Assembly (NCBI GenBank): GCA_023231475.1
Contig: JALJEE010002067.1
Location: 1 to 21,675 of the forward strand
Length of the DNA stretch: 21,675 nucleotides
Source of the DNA: Seison nebaliae
Taxonomy: Eukaryota; Rotifera; Pararotatoria; Seisonacea; Seisonidae
Direction of reading: 5' to 3'
Shown: piece by piece, positions 8,639 to 19,982 of the stretch
How the letters are laid out: each line of letters starts with the position of its first letter
Position numbering within the stretch: the first letter of the stretch is position 1
Notes under the pieces: model-generated
What the model saw: only the letters and a program-made list of their open reading frames with translations
Database searches by the model: none
What the model was told of the DNA's origin: nothing
Program-made: the position numbers and the translations under genes

Positions 8639-10625
8639 TTAATCGAATAGACGTCGTCGCATCGATTTAATGGCATCTAAGTTTCGTTTACAACTGTCGA
8701 TATCGAATCTAGTTTTTAACTGGGGAAACAAGAGAAATTTGTAAATGATTAATTAATCGAAATTTGAATTTAACTGCTTTCGAGTCTAATCTGTAAAATC
8801 GATCGACAACACCGAGTTCGTCACAAAGCCAATCACGAGAATTATCGATCGAATCCATCGTATTATAAATTTTGACGGCACATTCATCATTTTGACGTTG
8901 ATATTCTCTGAGAGAAGACGAAAGTGAATGGGAAGACGAAAAGAAATCAGTTTGTAACTTTCCTCGAACATACTCATCTTCAACTTTCCAGAATTTTGGA
9001 CGATGATCAATCTTCTTACCTAAACCGGAATATCGTCCACCCACATCATTGACATTATCCCGTTCCCACCACGAATACTAATGGAGATGAGAATTGGATG
9101 AAATGAAATGAGAATAAAAAGTAAGTGTGAACATCATTAGAATAATAATTTCTCATGGTGTTGTAGCGTGGTTTGTAGAAGTTGGTAGATGGGAGATAAG
9201 CATCAGGAATACCCGATTGACCTGACTTTGGTTGAACACTTCCTTCTCGAAATTGAGGAGGAGGATGTGAAGTTTCAATGTCGGCAGGTGGCATAGATGG
9301 TGCACGATTCATTTGTGGAGCCATATCGTCGTATTGACTGTTCATTGAATTGTATTGGTAAGATTCGTCCTCGGGAATAGTTGATTGTAAATTGGAGAAA
9401 TTATTCGATTCTGAGATTTGCGAAAGATGTTTAATAATATATAGATAAATCAACAAATCAATTGATCAACATTTAATTGATGTAAATAAGAGAAAAATCA
9501 GAAAATGAATTTGGTGGAAGGAAGAGAAGTAAGAGTAGTTGTATAACTAGATGAGAAAAGGAAGAGGCGATTCAATATAAGTCAGTCAGTAATGAATTCA
9601 TAAGCATCATAATATGCAACAGATAAAGAATGTTTTCTTCTTCTTCTTATTCGAAACGTTTTCTTACTTCATAAATAACTTGAGTACAGAAAACATATAG
9701 GCACACGATTGGAAATTTATATGAATTTCGAATCATACTCAAATATTCCATAACCCACTGTCTCTGACTTAAATCGGCACCAAACAATAATCCATGAGTT
9801 GAAGAGAGATACCGACACCCAGAATGATAGAGAGAGAGAGAGAAGAAGACAGAGAGAGAGAGAGAAATATTATCAGCGGATTCAAGGTGAAGGAAATGTA
9901 TTTTCGTCTACTCTATTTGAATGTTAAGAAACGTTTGCATTACTCCTCCCATTGAGAACGGTGAGAGGAATAATTATAATCATTCTTCAAAACTAATCCC
10001 TTAACTGTTATTATTGTTGGGAGGATGATTATTAATAATATGTTGTGAATGATGGTCGAACTGAAAGTAAGAATGCATTTAATCAGCATAGTCTTACGCC
10101 CGTTAAAACAACAGTCGTTTAACGTCATCTCATCACATCTCATCAATGGGTAATGGTATGGAAAAGAAAACGTTAAATAGGAAATCCTTCATATCGGAAA
10201 GAATGGAAATACCTGATAACTTGACTACCAACTGTACTTATCCTTTCCTGACGATAGATATTCCTTAAGAATTTCAACTCTAAACAAAATTCTAATAAAA
10301 ACTTTTCATGTGTGAGAGTCGTTTTCTTAAGACTTTCCTGTTTCGACGTATCCTCATGCTTCATCGACTACTTCCCTTCAAAAACAAACATTATTTCATC
10401 TCTCATTAAAAACGATTAAATTTCAAGTCAATCTTCTCCCACGCTCCTCAGAAGCTGCGAATGGGAAGAGTCAGTTGAGAGAAACTTCGTAAACTTTCCA
10501 CTTAACTTTTAATTGAGATGGTGAATGGAAAAAAAGTTGAACTAACCAATTCCATGAGTTTCCAAGTAAGATGGTCGTCTTGATCGTGAGTGGGGAGTAT
10601 AGCGATATTTCTGATGAGAATTCAT
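8639..10625 (-). CDS. Tyr/Ser/Arg-rich protein of unrecognised family (4 exons)
   Basis: Exons 10625-10547, 9410-9133, 9077-8775 and 8719-8639 join in phases 1, 0 and 0 into about 246 residues. The introns are 1136, 55 and 55 nt. The short N-terminal exon is basic (YRYTPHSRSRRPSYLETHG). The second exon is disordered and rich in Ser, Pro, Gln and Tyr (SYQYNSMNSQYDD, MPPADIE, HPPPQF) and ends with STNFYKPRYNTMRNYYSND. The third starts YSWWERDN and holds GGRYSGLGKKIDHRPKFWK, then EDEYVRGKLQTDFF, followed by charged helical sequence. The last exon is basic (DAIKSMRRRLFD). There is no signal peptide or membrane segment, so it is probably intracellular. The aromatic/Arg pattern reminds me weakly of arthropod thick-filament proteins such as myofilin, which is a guess. 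The frame upstream of the ATG stays open to about 10790, so the N terminus may be longer. Confidence 0.65.
9828..9866. repeat. (GA)n microsatellite in the long intron
   Basis: Two GA-rich runs, broken by AGAAGAC, lie in the 1136-nt intron of the Tyr-rich gene. Nothing suggests they are transcribed in a mature product. Confidence 0.85.
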
Positions 10626-10790
10626 AGCAGTAAAAGAAGGAGAAAATTGGGGGATCAATGAACAAATTGATCTGTTGGTTTGAAAGAAATCCGAATTTGG
10701 ATGAGAATGATAATTGGTTGATAGTTGATAAGAAGCTGATTTGGAATTATGACGAAATAATATTAAAAATGAACGGAAGCGAATTTACTA

Positions 10791-11779
10791 ATATATATAT
10801 ATTTTACGAATAAAGAAACGGGGCGAAGGAATTGTGAAATGAAGTAACAACCATGTTATTCATTTATCCATTCACTCACTACTATTCCTCTCTGTCCGTC
10901 GAGCCATCCATAACTTTTCTAACGATTATCGAAAGAGAAAGTTTGTCAGTGAAGTATTCGCAATATTCGACTATGATGTAACATTCCCTCTTCTATTGTC
11001 TAACTGTTTCATTCGACTCCCCTTCCGATTGGAGAGAGGTTGAGCATTTATCCTTTCACCCAACTCTCGTGAAGGGAAACGTTGCAAATGATAAACAGAT
11101 AATAATACATATTAGGCTGATGAAGGAATGACCAAATTCGACCTCCAACCAGTCGAAATTGCTTCAACTAATTATATGTTTTTATTTAGCAGACTATCCT
11201 CCTTCTCCTCATACTATCCACCCCATTCACTTCCTTCATCCAAATGCTCAATGACTGATTTCCATATATCTCTCCCAAATTGGTCGATAGTCTCACCAGA
11301 AACCAAAAATTAAACGGACATCTCTCGTCTATGGAAAAATTATTATTTAAACGAACTCAACTCATCCATTTCCCGTCCCTTCTCCAAAACAATTCTCAAT
11401 TGTAATAAAATAATATTATTCACACACTTAGTGGCATGAACGAGACGAGAATTTCTTTTGTCCGTCCACATTCTCCCATAACTTATCCATCAATTGAGTT
11501 ATGAGTTTTTGATGGAATACCTCTTAAAAATAGCAGATGGAGATTCGATTGTTAGAACTTCTTAATATAATTATCAGACATTCTCCCTAAACATCAACAT
11601 TCTAAACAATCAATAACAACAATCACAATAACAACAATAATAATAATGGGAAAGAAATATGAAATTTTATTTTAATCAATACAAAAATTATAAAAATCAT
11701 TTGATTAAATAACATCTTTCATCTTGATTGTTTGTTCGATGTGTCTATAACAAACTCTAATTGGAGATGTGTCAGATAT
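10791..11779. other. Interval between minus-strand genes
   Basis: It contains a short (TA)n tract near 10791-10804 and an AAC/AAT-rich microsatellite at about 11605-11647. The small open frames here show neither family motifs nor flanking splice signals that fit a neighbour. Part of it is probably the 5' flank of the Tyr-rich gene. Confidence 0.4.
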
Positions 11780-11953
11780 TTATCTGTTGATCGTTGATGA
11801 CGATGATGAACGTTGGAAGATTTTTAAGAGATAAGAATACCATTTTTTTGATCTTCGATCATTCCGTTCAATTTTCATCAAGTTGTCCATTCCCATAGAT
11901 AATTGTCGACATAAATCGCAATGACATTCCATCGATCTTCCGCCTCGATTCAT
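11780..11953 (-). CDS. Doubtful small ORF with a CHCDLC motif
   Basis: An ATG at 11953 gives 57 residues with MECHCDLCRQLSMGMDN and a basic, Ser-rich end. Codon choice (CGA for Arg, TCA/TCG for Ser) resembles the nearby real genes. The frame is open a further 14-15 codons upstream. An overlapping frame, entered through a good acceptor (AATCTTTTCAG at about 12003-11993), is also open for about 44 codons, so one of the two could be a terminal exon whose other exons I cannot find. No family is recognised. Confidence 0.25.
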   Translation of the reverse strand: MNRGGRSMECHCDLCRQLSMGMDNLMKIERNDRRSKKWYSYLLKIFQRSSSSSTINR

Positions 11954-12183
11954 CAATAAAATTCCAATCAAATGAAATTCGATACTTAACTCGATTTACT
12001 TTTCTGAAAAGATTTCTATTTATCTTTCGCTTATAGACCTTATAGTGGGTGATGAAAGCAAATATTTGAGAGCACGCGCCATTAAATTATCGAGGACATT
12101 TAACACATCACTGCCCTACACACCATCAAATCCATCTCCCTCACCATACAACAAAGAAAGAAAACAATTATCGAAAATTTAAA

Positions 12184-12189
12184 TTTATT
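12184..12189 (-). promoter_or_regulatory. Poly(A) signal AATAAA downstream of RARS2
   Basis: On the minus strand AATAAA lies 60 nt past the RARS2 stop at 12250-12252, which fits a short 3' UTR and supports the proposed fourth exon. Confidence 0.55.
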
Positions 12190-12249
12190 CCAACAATCTA
12201 ATTATTCAGTGGTTATTAGCGGAAATTTTCTTCTCATCTCTTCCAATCA

Positions 12250-14293
12250 TCAAAGTTCTTCCAGCGGCTTCACTCCAATTAATTCTAATGAAATTCCTAA
12301 GATGATTCGCACACATTCAAATATCCAATAGCGACACTATATTTCGATAATTGCACGATAATTAGTGAGAGAGAGATAGATAGAGGAAAATAGACAATTA
12401 ATAAAAGTAACTTCTCCAACTTCCAAATTGGTTTCTTTAAGAACCGATTGTGTTGCTAAACATCGATTAGAACTTTTACTAAAAATTATTCCATCATTAT
12501 CATCCATCCAACTCTCTCATAATAATAATAATAATAATAACTTCAATTTAATCAAATATTGTATAAGCAAATACGGTTCAAAACGATCGATACTGTCAGA
12601 GAGAACTTCCGGAAATCTACAGAAATACAAGAAAAAAAATAATAGAAATAAAATTAAATATCATTCAATTAATTTTAGAAGAAAATTAAGAGAAAATTTT
12701 TTAAGAGAAAATTAATCTTTAAAAATTAGTTTATGCTCAACGAAACGAAAATACGAACTTTCCAATCAAATGTATTAATTCCAGTTCTTTTTGGAATTCT
12801 TCATGATTCTTGAAAGAATCAGGAATTTTTCGAAAATCTCCAAATTCTCTTTCTTTTCTAATCCTCTTCCTCAAACTGCTCAATCGAACATGGAGATATT
12901 GCAATGAAAAACTAATACTGGAACGACCAATAATGTCCTCACTACAAAATTTCGTTTCTGATTTTCTCGATCGCATCATATCATTCATAATCAGATGTGT
13001 CAATGTCAAATGATAGGATGATGATGTGATATCTTTGCATTTGAATTTTAGTCGTTGAAGACCATCGATTGTCTTTTGAGAAATGGTATCGAAATAATCT
13101 TCCACATTAACTACATTTCCTTTTCTCGTTTGCATTCCAATAATTCGTCCGAAACCAATCTGTTTAATTTCCACTGGTGACGAACATAAATTTTCCTGAA
13201 GATATTTCAATCGATTAAAATGGATTGATTGCGACTCATCTACTACATAATAAATTTTCGATAAATTTCTCATAATCTTTTTACGTCGATTAATGGTGAG
13301 AAGATCTCGCCATAAATAAATCGTATCAGCAGAATGTTTCTTCAAAACAATAATGTCCTGACCGTTATGATGAAAACTAATGGTTCCATCATTCGATTGA
13401 CGAGTGATTGATGATTCTAATAAACAGTTGGTTAGATGATGGTCTTGGAAGAAAGAGGACATTGATTCACAATCGATAAAGTCAAAATGAACATTTAACT
13501 TTTGATAAATTCGAATTAATTCTTCGAACGATTTCTGACTGATCAACAACCAATTATTGACATTTTCGTACGGACAATTGTGGAAGATTTGTTTCGAATA
13601 AATCGAATACGGATTAGTTCCCATCACGTTCAGAACGTCATCATTGAGAGGATTTTGAATGAAATGTAATTTCGAATTATTTTCAATTTGACTAAAAAGA
13701 CGAGAAGCTTCCATCTTTGGTAATTCTTGTACAGAATGGACATAATGATGGGAAATATATTTCATGAAATCTTCCGATGATTCATTCAATTTCGATTCAT
13801 TGAAATCATTGAGCAAATAACCGAATTGCGTTCCCCAATCGCCAAGATAATTGAAGCGATGAATCCGATTCTCATTATGGAAAATGAGTTGAAGAAAATT
13901 AGAAATGACATTTCCTAAGAATGTCGATCGTAAATGACCGACGTGTAATGGTTTGGCAATATTTGGTGAACTAAATTCGACAATAACATCCTCATCATTT
14001 TCCATCAAACATTTCCAGTGAACGTCTGTAGGAATGTGGGAATTATGGTGAATTGATGAAGAATATTGATGAATCGTTCTCAGATATTGACTCAAATTCT
14101 TCCGATTCATAAACGACAGAGTTGACGAGATGATTTGGGAGAAGTGATCGAATTCGTAGGAGAATGTTCGACCCTTAAGTAAATATCGTCCAACTTTCTT
14201 CCAATCCAGTCGGATCATTGACCGTTCTACTAATTGAGAATGAATATCCAAATTCCTGCCTAACGATCGGACTAACCGAAACGAACTGTTCAT
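12250..14293 (-). CDS. RARS2: Mitochondrial arginyl-tRNA synthetase (4 exons)
   Basis: This class I enzyme charges mitochondrial tRNA-Arg with arginine using ATP. Exons 14293-12759, 12616-12542, 12478-12412 and 12336-12250 join in phases 2, 2 and 0 into about 587 residues, close to the 578 of human RARS2. The ATP-binding HIGH-type motif is in SSPNIAKPLHVGHLRST (residues about 108-124), followed by FNYLGDWGTQFGYL. Further on are YVVDESQSIHFNRLKYL, IGFGRIIGMQTRKGNVV and the start of the helical anticodon-binding domain. The three short 3' exons complete that domain. FPEVLSDSIDRFEPYLLIQY and VRIILGISLELIGVKPLEEL match the family C terminus (LGI.PLE). The N-terminal stretch is rich in Arg and Ser with few acids, consistent with a mitochondrial targeting sequence. 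The introns are 142, 63 and 75 nt. The gene follows AMMECR1 on the same strand after about 410 bp. Confidence 0.92.
12519..12540. repeat. (AAT)n microsatellite inside RARS2 intron 2
   Basis: Seven ATA/AAT units fill a third of the 63-nt intron, beginning right at its donor (GTTATTATT on the minus strand). Length change here would alter intron size without touching the coding frame. Confidence 0.85.
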
Positions 14294-14689
14294 ATTTCCA
14301 ACCGTTTCAAAAGAAATTTTGTTCTAAATGCAAAAAGAATTGACGATAAAAGAAATGAGGAGATATTGTATGAAAAATATTTATTAAAAATTTTTTGGAT
14401 AAAAAACATTTATGGAAATTTAATTTCTTTTCAGTTAAATCGATATCTTTCGGAATATAAAATTTTCATTAAATATCAATAAAATGAAAGATTTGAATTG
14501 ACTGAATTAGCTGAATTGAAAAAAAAAATTAATTTCTTCACGAAATTCGTTTATTGGTGATTGGTGGAATTGAGAAAAGATATAATGAATGGTTTTATTA
14601 CCAAATGATGTTTTAACGAGATTATTTTAATTTGAATTTGAAATGAAAGAGAATTGAATGAAATTGCAAAAAAAAAAGAAAACAAGAAA

Positions 14690-14695
14690 TTTATT
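14690..14695 (-). promoter_or_regulatory. Poly(A) signal AATAAA of AMMECR1
   Basis: AATAAA begins 9 nt after the AMMECR1 stop codon on the minus strand, so the 3' UTR could be about 30 nt. The rest of the 410-bp gap to RARS2 shows only AT-rich sequence. Confidence 0.5.
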
Positions 14696-14704
14696 GAAAA
14701 ATTC

Positions 14705-15325
14705 TCAGCGATCTGATGATGATGAGACTTGGAGACGTTGATAAGTTGTAAAGTCGAGAGAGAACTTCTTCGATTTATACGTGATGATTGACACCATCAT
14801 TGCATCTTTCGGTGCACCGCTCTTATTCTTCAAATGGAGGTAAGTCATATCATGATCCCATTTATGAGTTTTTGCAACTTCAGGAAGGAATGTAGCTTCG
14901 TATTTTCGCCATTTATCATCTTGGAAAGTACATCGTATTCCGTGAACGCCAATTGTCCATCCATACATAGTACTCGTTTGGAAATCGTATAAGATTGATA
15001 AATGACAATCTAATCCTTCTCGTAGATCTCTCTTGGTCATGGGAGAGAAACGTGTGTCATTTAATGCGGCAGAGAGTGCATATTTCTCCAATCCTTCTTC
15101 CATCGTTCGCGGTTCCTCAAATGTTCCGATACATCCTCTTAAATTATCGTCTAAATACCAAGTGACAAACAAGGGCAATCCTTTGAATTTGTGTGGATAA
15201 TTTGAACGCGGTCTACCACACAATCTCTCACAAATCACGTCATAACATAACACGGCGCTATCCGTTAACCATTCGTCGGAAAATGAATTTGGATGATTCC
15301 CTCCATCTTTCGTCGTGTTTTCCAT
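14705..15325 (-). CDS. AMMECR1: AMMECR1 family protein (single exon, 206 aa)
   Basis: This is a conserved protein found from archaea to animals. Its exact biochemical role is not settled, and in humans it is linked to a contiguous-gene deletion syndrome. The start is the ATG at 15325 (MENTTKDGGNH). The frame continues upstream without another ATG in this exon. The AMMECR1 domain spans about residues 20-190. It contains CYDVICERLCG, PLFVTWYLDDNLRGCIGTFE (the family signature LRGCIGTF), LSAALNDTRFSPMT, GVHGIRCTF, TFLPEVAKTHKWDH and YKSKKFSLDF. The extended low-complexity N terminus of the vertebrate protein is absent. All of it sits in one exon here. A good acceptor-like TTATCAATTTCCAG lies about 70 nt upstream of the ATG, so a 5' untranslated exon is possible. 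Confidence 0.93.
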   Translation of the reverse strand: MENTTKDGGNHPNSFSDEWLTDSAVLCYDVICERLCGRPRSNYPHKFKGLPLFVTWYLDDNLRGCIGTFEEPRTMEEGLEKYALSAALNDTRFSPMTKRDLREGLDCHLSILYDFQTSTMYGWTIGVHGIRCTFQDDKWRKYEATFLPEVAKTHKWDHDMTYLHLKNKSGAPKDAMMVSIITYKSKKFSLDFTTYQRLQVSSSSDR

Positions 15326-15436
15326 TCGAATCTTTAATACAAACTTATCTTCCGACGACCGTGAAAATATTTGTTTATACTGGAAATTGATAATAAGAAT
15401 TTCCACACAACAAAACCACAAAAGCTTCAAATTCAA

Positions 15437-15817
15437 ATAAATCGAAACTAAAAAATTATTTATTTTTGTTCCTATTGTTCATGGGTTACTACGTACTACG
15501 ATCATGAACATTACGATCAACTATTATCAGCTTAGCGATCTTTTTAGAATTGGATGGAAAAATGAAATTTAGTTTTTACGGTCTGATTTCTTGATGTAAT
15601 TATTTATAATTCGTTTCGAGAAGCAGTTGAAGTTTTAGGTATTAATTTAAAATTAAGTTACTTCTCGAAATTATTTCGTCCTTGAAAAGTTCAAGATGTG
15701 CGTAAACTATTAATGGAATGACATTAATAACAATTATTTACTGGGTAATAAAAGTTGGGACGCGAAGCTTTTATATTTACGATGAATTATTGTTTGAAAG
15801 TGGAATATGGAAAAAAA
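15437..15817. promoter_or_regulatory. Probable divergent promoter region with palindromes
   Basis: The region lies between the AMMECR1 start (minus) and the proposed cadherin signal-peptide exon (plus). It has several inverted repeats. TGTTCATG/CATGAACA with a 19-nt spacer starts near 15477. TTTCGAGAAGCA pairs imperfectly with TTACTTCTCGAAA at 15614-15670. CTTGAAAAGTTCAAG is at 15681-15695. The second pair contains TTCnnGAA dyads, the half-site layout of heat-shock elements, but no third unit in register. The promoter role is inferred from position only. Confidence 0.35.
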
Positions 15818-15859
15818 ATGATTTTATTTATCTTTTCTATTGTCCTCATTGCCGTTTGT
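15818..15859 (+). CDS. Candidate signal-peptide exon of the downstream cadherin
   Basis: ATG 15818 opens MILFIFSIVLIAVCVKNVL, a clear signal-peptide-like sequence that the large cadherin exon lacks. Phase-0 donors follow, for example TTA/GTGAAC at about 15875, and a phase-1 donor GTATGG lies a few bases later, so the real exon end may be 10-30 nt beyond the coordinate given. Both candidate acceptors of the cadherin exon are phase 0. Linking them requires a first intron of about 4.1 kb, much longer than other introns here. If the link is wrong, this is a stray ORF. Confidence 0.35.
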
Positions 15860-15989
15860 GTTAAGAACGTTTTAGTGAACAACGACCGTATGGGTCATTA
15901 CTATTCATTGCACATAGTAATTTCTATTCATATTCTTCCCTCTTCACAAGAGACGAAAGAAATGAGAGGAAGAGATGAATAATAAGTTT

Positions 15990-18900
15990 TCTTGGGAGCA
16001 AATAAAAATTTAAATATCCGAATCTCAATGGAAACCACAAAGGAAAATTGTCATTTATTTCTAGTCTCCGCCAAATGTTCTCCACGAACGAACGGATTCT
16101 CTATTTGTTGTGATATTAACAATGTGTATGTGTCACCTCTTGATGTGGGTAGTTGTGGGTGTATGGTGGTGGTGGTGGTGGAAAGAAGGGAAATGAATTT
16201 ACTAGTTTAAATATAGAAAATTTAGTCTCTTCACTCACTTGACGGAGCATGTATGTGAAAAGAGGAAAGTGATTGTCGTACAAAGAGGTTTGTGGTTAAA
16301 GTACAGGCATTTAATATAGTTGTCCCTGTTCGAAATGATGTCGATGAGTCTATTACCATCAGTGTTACCATTAGTTCGTTCAGACTCACATTTATTTCCC
16401 CAAAGTAATTGACAAAAAATGAGAACTGAAGAAAAGTAAATAAATCGACTTAGCTACTACGACTAATGGGAAGAAAAGGAAGAGATGTCGATTGATTTAT
16501 TAAATTAATGTTGACTTCTCATGTAATTCAGTGCGGAGGGGAGATGGAAGGGAAGGAAGGAAATTAATTCAATTCACTTCTAACTGTCTTCTAAAAATCG
16601 ATGGGATTATGTTTGTGAATTAATTTAAAGAATTATTTTCATTTGGGAATGATAATATTCACCATCACTATTGTTTAGCGGCATGGCGATGTCGGTGACG
16701 GATATGAAGACTGTTCTCTTATATTTTTTTTGGCCACGTAGCTGTGGAGTATTTCCAAATAAATGTGTTCCATTGACCAATATTCGTTTTTTCACACGAA
16801 TGCTTCATACAATAGTCGTAGAGGAATGGAAGAGAGAAGAGTCGTTTTCTGTCCGTTCTAGGCTTAGCTCGTAAAATTTTAATAATCGACAACAATTGTT
16901 TTCTTTCCTCTTCGTGTAGATTCTTTCTATCCATCCACTACACACAAATGGGTTGTGGAGATGGATGATAATATCCTCCACCATCCGCAGTCGAACGGTA
17001 CTTCTTTCCTCCTATTACTTAACGTTATGTTTGTTATTCCTACAAATAATAATTAGTCATCATATGATATTGCCATACATATTTCCAACGTAATTATGTA
17101 AACAATAATAACAAGCGAATTGTTGAAATATGGATGGTGAGATTGGTATGTACTTCCAACTAATAGAGATTGGAGTACATGTAGAAAAGTCAATCGATTT
17201 TTAAAGTGAATCGATTTCTGAAGTGAATCGATTGATTAATTGTTTTCAAAGAGAATTAGCACGAAATAGATATGCAACTGTACCAACCGACATTTTCTAC
17301 AACTACTCTATCAAATACCAAACCGATCAATCAAATCAGAAAATTTTTCCGTTTTATTTAACATTTCCACTTACGTCCTCTCAATATGTAGTAGTGTATG
17401 TACATAGATCGAGAACGAATGTTCTTAAACTTTATGGTTATAGTTACCTCGTATTAAGCAGTTCTCATATGACAGACCTATAACTTCTTTCTTTCTTATT
17501 TTCATGCTGTTTTTACTTGCGTACTTCCAAGCTCATGCAAGTCAACTGGTGATGTAAAAGAGAAGGAACATTAACGAGAATATCAGATGTAAGAATAGGA
17601 AGAACAACTTTTTTTTATTGAGAAGAAAGTTTCATGAGGAATTGTCGAATACACACATACACACGCAGTCGTATAACTGATCACTGTAACCAAGGCAATA
17701 AAAATATCTATCGTCTACTTCCATAAAATAAAAATAATCATTTCACATTTTTCCTAACGTAGTCATCCGACCATTATTCAATTCACCATTACTGGTTATA
17801 TGTTCTTCCCATTTGACTGTGAGTTGGTTGATGGTATCTATCTCATATTTATTTCACTCCCTCCTTAAAGGTAGTATGTTAGTTTGGTGTTCGTGAGGAG
17901 AAATACTAATAAATTCAATCAGTTTGTCGTCTGTTTATGAAAATGTATTGAAGCATTTATTCAAATAAGGCGGAGTCGATTAGATGGAACGGAAGTCGTC
18001 AACGATTCTTTCTAAGCCATGATAATTTCTCTTAAAACGTCGTGTGGCTAATCTCTCTCATATCATCATGACGGTGGCGAATGGGGAGCGGGAGGGGGAG
18101 GATACTTCTACTTATTGTATTTATTCCATCTATCCATTCCATCTTTCTCCAATTCTTCTCAAATGAATTAAATGTTCCGGAGAGATATATTTGATTCCTC
18201 CTTTTTCGACAACAAGCGCCAAATTTATTTACATATTGTTCACACTCGATTTCCTTAATTGATAAATTTTAACACATCTTCCGATACATATGATGAAATG
18301 GTTGGGGAAAGGGGGTAAGTGAACCTCGTTCATAAATAAACATTCTTAATTAGGCATTGTCATTCAATTCATAAAGATTATTGTAAAAAATCGAATATTT
18401 CCTGATGTTCTCCATCTGATCGACCAGTTTTACGGACGTCTTCTTAAACATCAGTTGAGTCTGAAATTCTCGTGTCGTAAACTACCAATTATTACAGTAC
18501 AATTATTGCCAATCTCTAATATTCTTTTTTATTTTTCATTGATTCATTTTTTCTTCTGTCTCTCTTCTCTTTTTTCATCAATGTGGATGATGAAATATAG
18601 ACTCAATCATTTATTTATCAAATGATATAATCGATAATATTTATGTCTATCCTTCTTTTCATTTAATTCGAGTAAAAATCATTCTGTCCCAACAATTTTT
18701 ATTTATTTCCTAATGAAATCCATTATATTTCTCTTTATGTTCAAACAAAAACAACAATATCTCAACATCGTCCTTAAAATGATGTTGGTGGTTTTGGTTA
18801 ATGTGTTCATATTGAACGATATCAGTTAATACGTATTGAGAATGAAGGAGGAAATACGTGTAATTTTATTATGTTTCCTCTAATTCAATTAACTGATTTG

Positions 18901-19910
18901 ATTGACATTATTACTTGTCGACAATAACATGTCGATATTTGTCGAATTTTTATTCTGGAGAAATATCATTATTCTTCTCAAAAAAAATTTCGTCTTTTAA
19001 CAATATCTTCTTCCTCTACCTGGGAAGATGTTGATACCGTTTATTCTCCGTTGCAATCTGATCCGATCACCGCAAATTGATGATGATATGATCCATATTG
19101 TCTCTCCTCTCGTCATTGAAGTGGAGAAAGGAGAGATATATCGTTTATCAGAATTGATCTTTCGAGGAAATGATCATTGATAAGAACTTCTTTTGCTTAA
19201 GAATTGTTCTTAAAATAATTTCCATGTCTAATCTTCTGTCGTTCATCTTCCGATAACATTCTTTCTGATCGCGTCACAAATTGTCTTGATGTTAATGACG
19301 GTGGTTGTGGTGGTGGTGGTGGTGGAAAGGAAAGTAGTAGGTAGTAGTAGAGAGAGTAGGAGGAGGGTAGAAAGGATCTTTTCTTTTCGTCATATTCTCC
19401 GTCAATCAACCAATTACTCATTCTTTCATTCACTATTATATGATTTGAATGTGAAAGAGAATATTTAAGTTTTTTTCTTCTCGAACTTCAGGTCATGACA
19501 GGTATACTTTAATCATTCCCCCTCCATACAATTCATCGAAATTTGCCCGAAAATAATTCGATTTCTTATAAAGTTTCTTAAAGAAAATATTTGAATTGTT
19601 TCAATGATTTATTCATTCTAAAATGTTGTGTAAAGTTCAAACATTTTCACAATTAGAAACGATTTCTCCAAATGTTTATTCTTTCCGATTGTGCCCTCCT
19701 CTCCTCTCTCATCATCAGACTCGAGTTCATTGTCCTCATTATTGAATACTTCTAATCAAATATTTCTTTAATTCCAATCATTCCATATAAGATGATCGTC
19801 GTTAATCACAAATAATGTTCCTCTCCAATTCACGATTTGGAACAATTCCACAAATTTTCTCATAAAAACATTCTTTCTCACCACTTCTTTCATATTAAAT
19901 TGATAATTGA
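15990..19910. other. Gene-free 3.9-kb interval, probably the first cadherin intron
   Basis: No exon with motifs or matching splice phases was found on either strand. The interval contains (TGG)n at about 16162-16180 and (GGT)n at about 19299-19325. A hairpin at 17148-17180 (ATGTACTTCCAA against TTGGAGTACAT) is followed by a 17-bp tandem repeat. The open frames of 60-86 codons here have no recognisable content. Confidence 0.45.
17191..17241. repeat. Three tandem 17-bp units around AATCGATT
   Basis: The units are TCAATCGATTTTTAAAG, TGAATCGATTTCTGAAG and TGAATCGATTGATTAAT. Each carries the palindromic core AATCGATT at 17-bp spacing. The array directly follows the hairpin at 17148-17180. Confidence 0.7.
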
Positions 19911-19982
19911 TTAAATTCTTCCATTTTCTCTCCCTCAAAAGATTCCCATGACAGACATATGAAGGAGATTTTCTTTATACAG

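Noticed and set aside
9940-10146. Possible extra exon (NDYNYSSHRSQWEE) in the long intron of the Tyr-rich gene
   Set aside because: Composition resembles the gene, but the available acceptor and donor give phases that cannot be inserted between the flanking exons.
15326-15436. N-terminal extension of AMMECR1 by 37 residues
   Set aside because: The upstream codon is TTG, not ATG, and a likely splice acceptor lies inside the stretch, so the ATG at 15325 was preferred.
17223-17483. 86-codon open frame on the plus strand
   Set aside because: No ATG-context, motif, splice or codon-bias support. Such lengths are expected by chance in a 4-kb non-coding stretch.
19487-19502. Ten-base micro-exon between a strong acceptor (CTTCAG) and a donor (CAG/GTATAC)
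   Set aside because: The length would shift the phase between the proposed signal exon and the cadherin exon, so there is no positive evidence for it.
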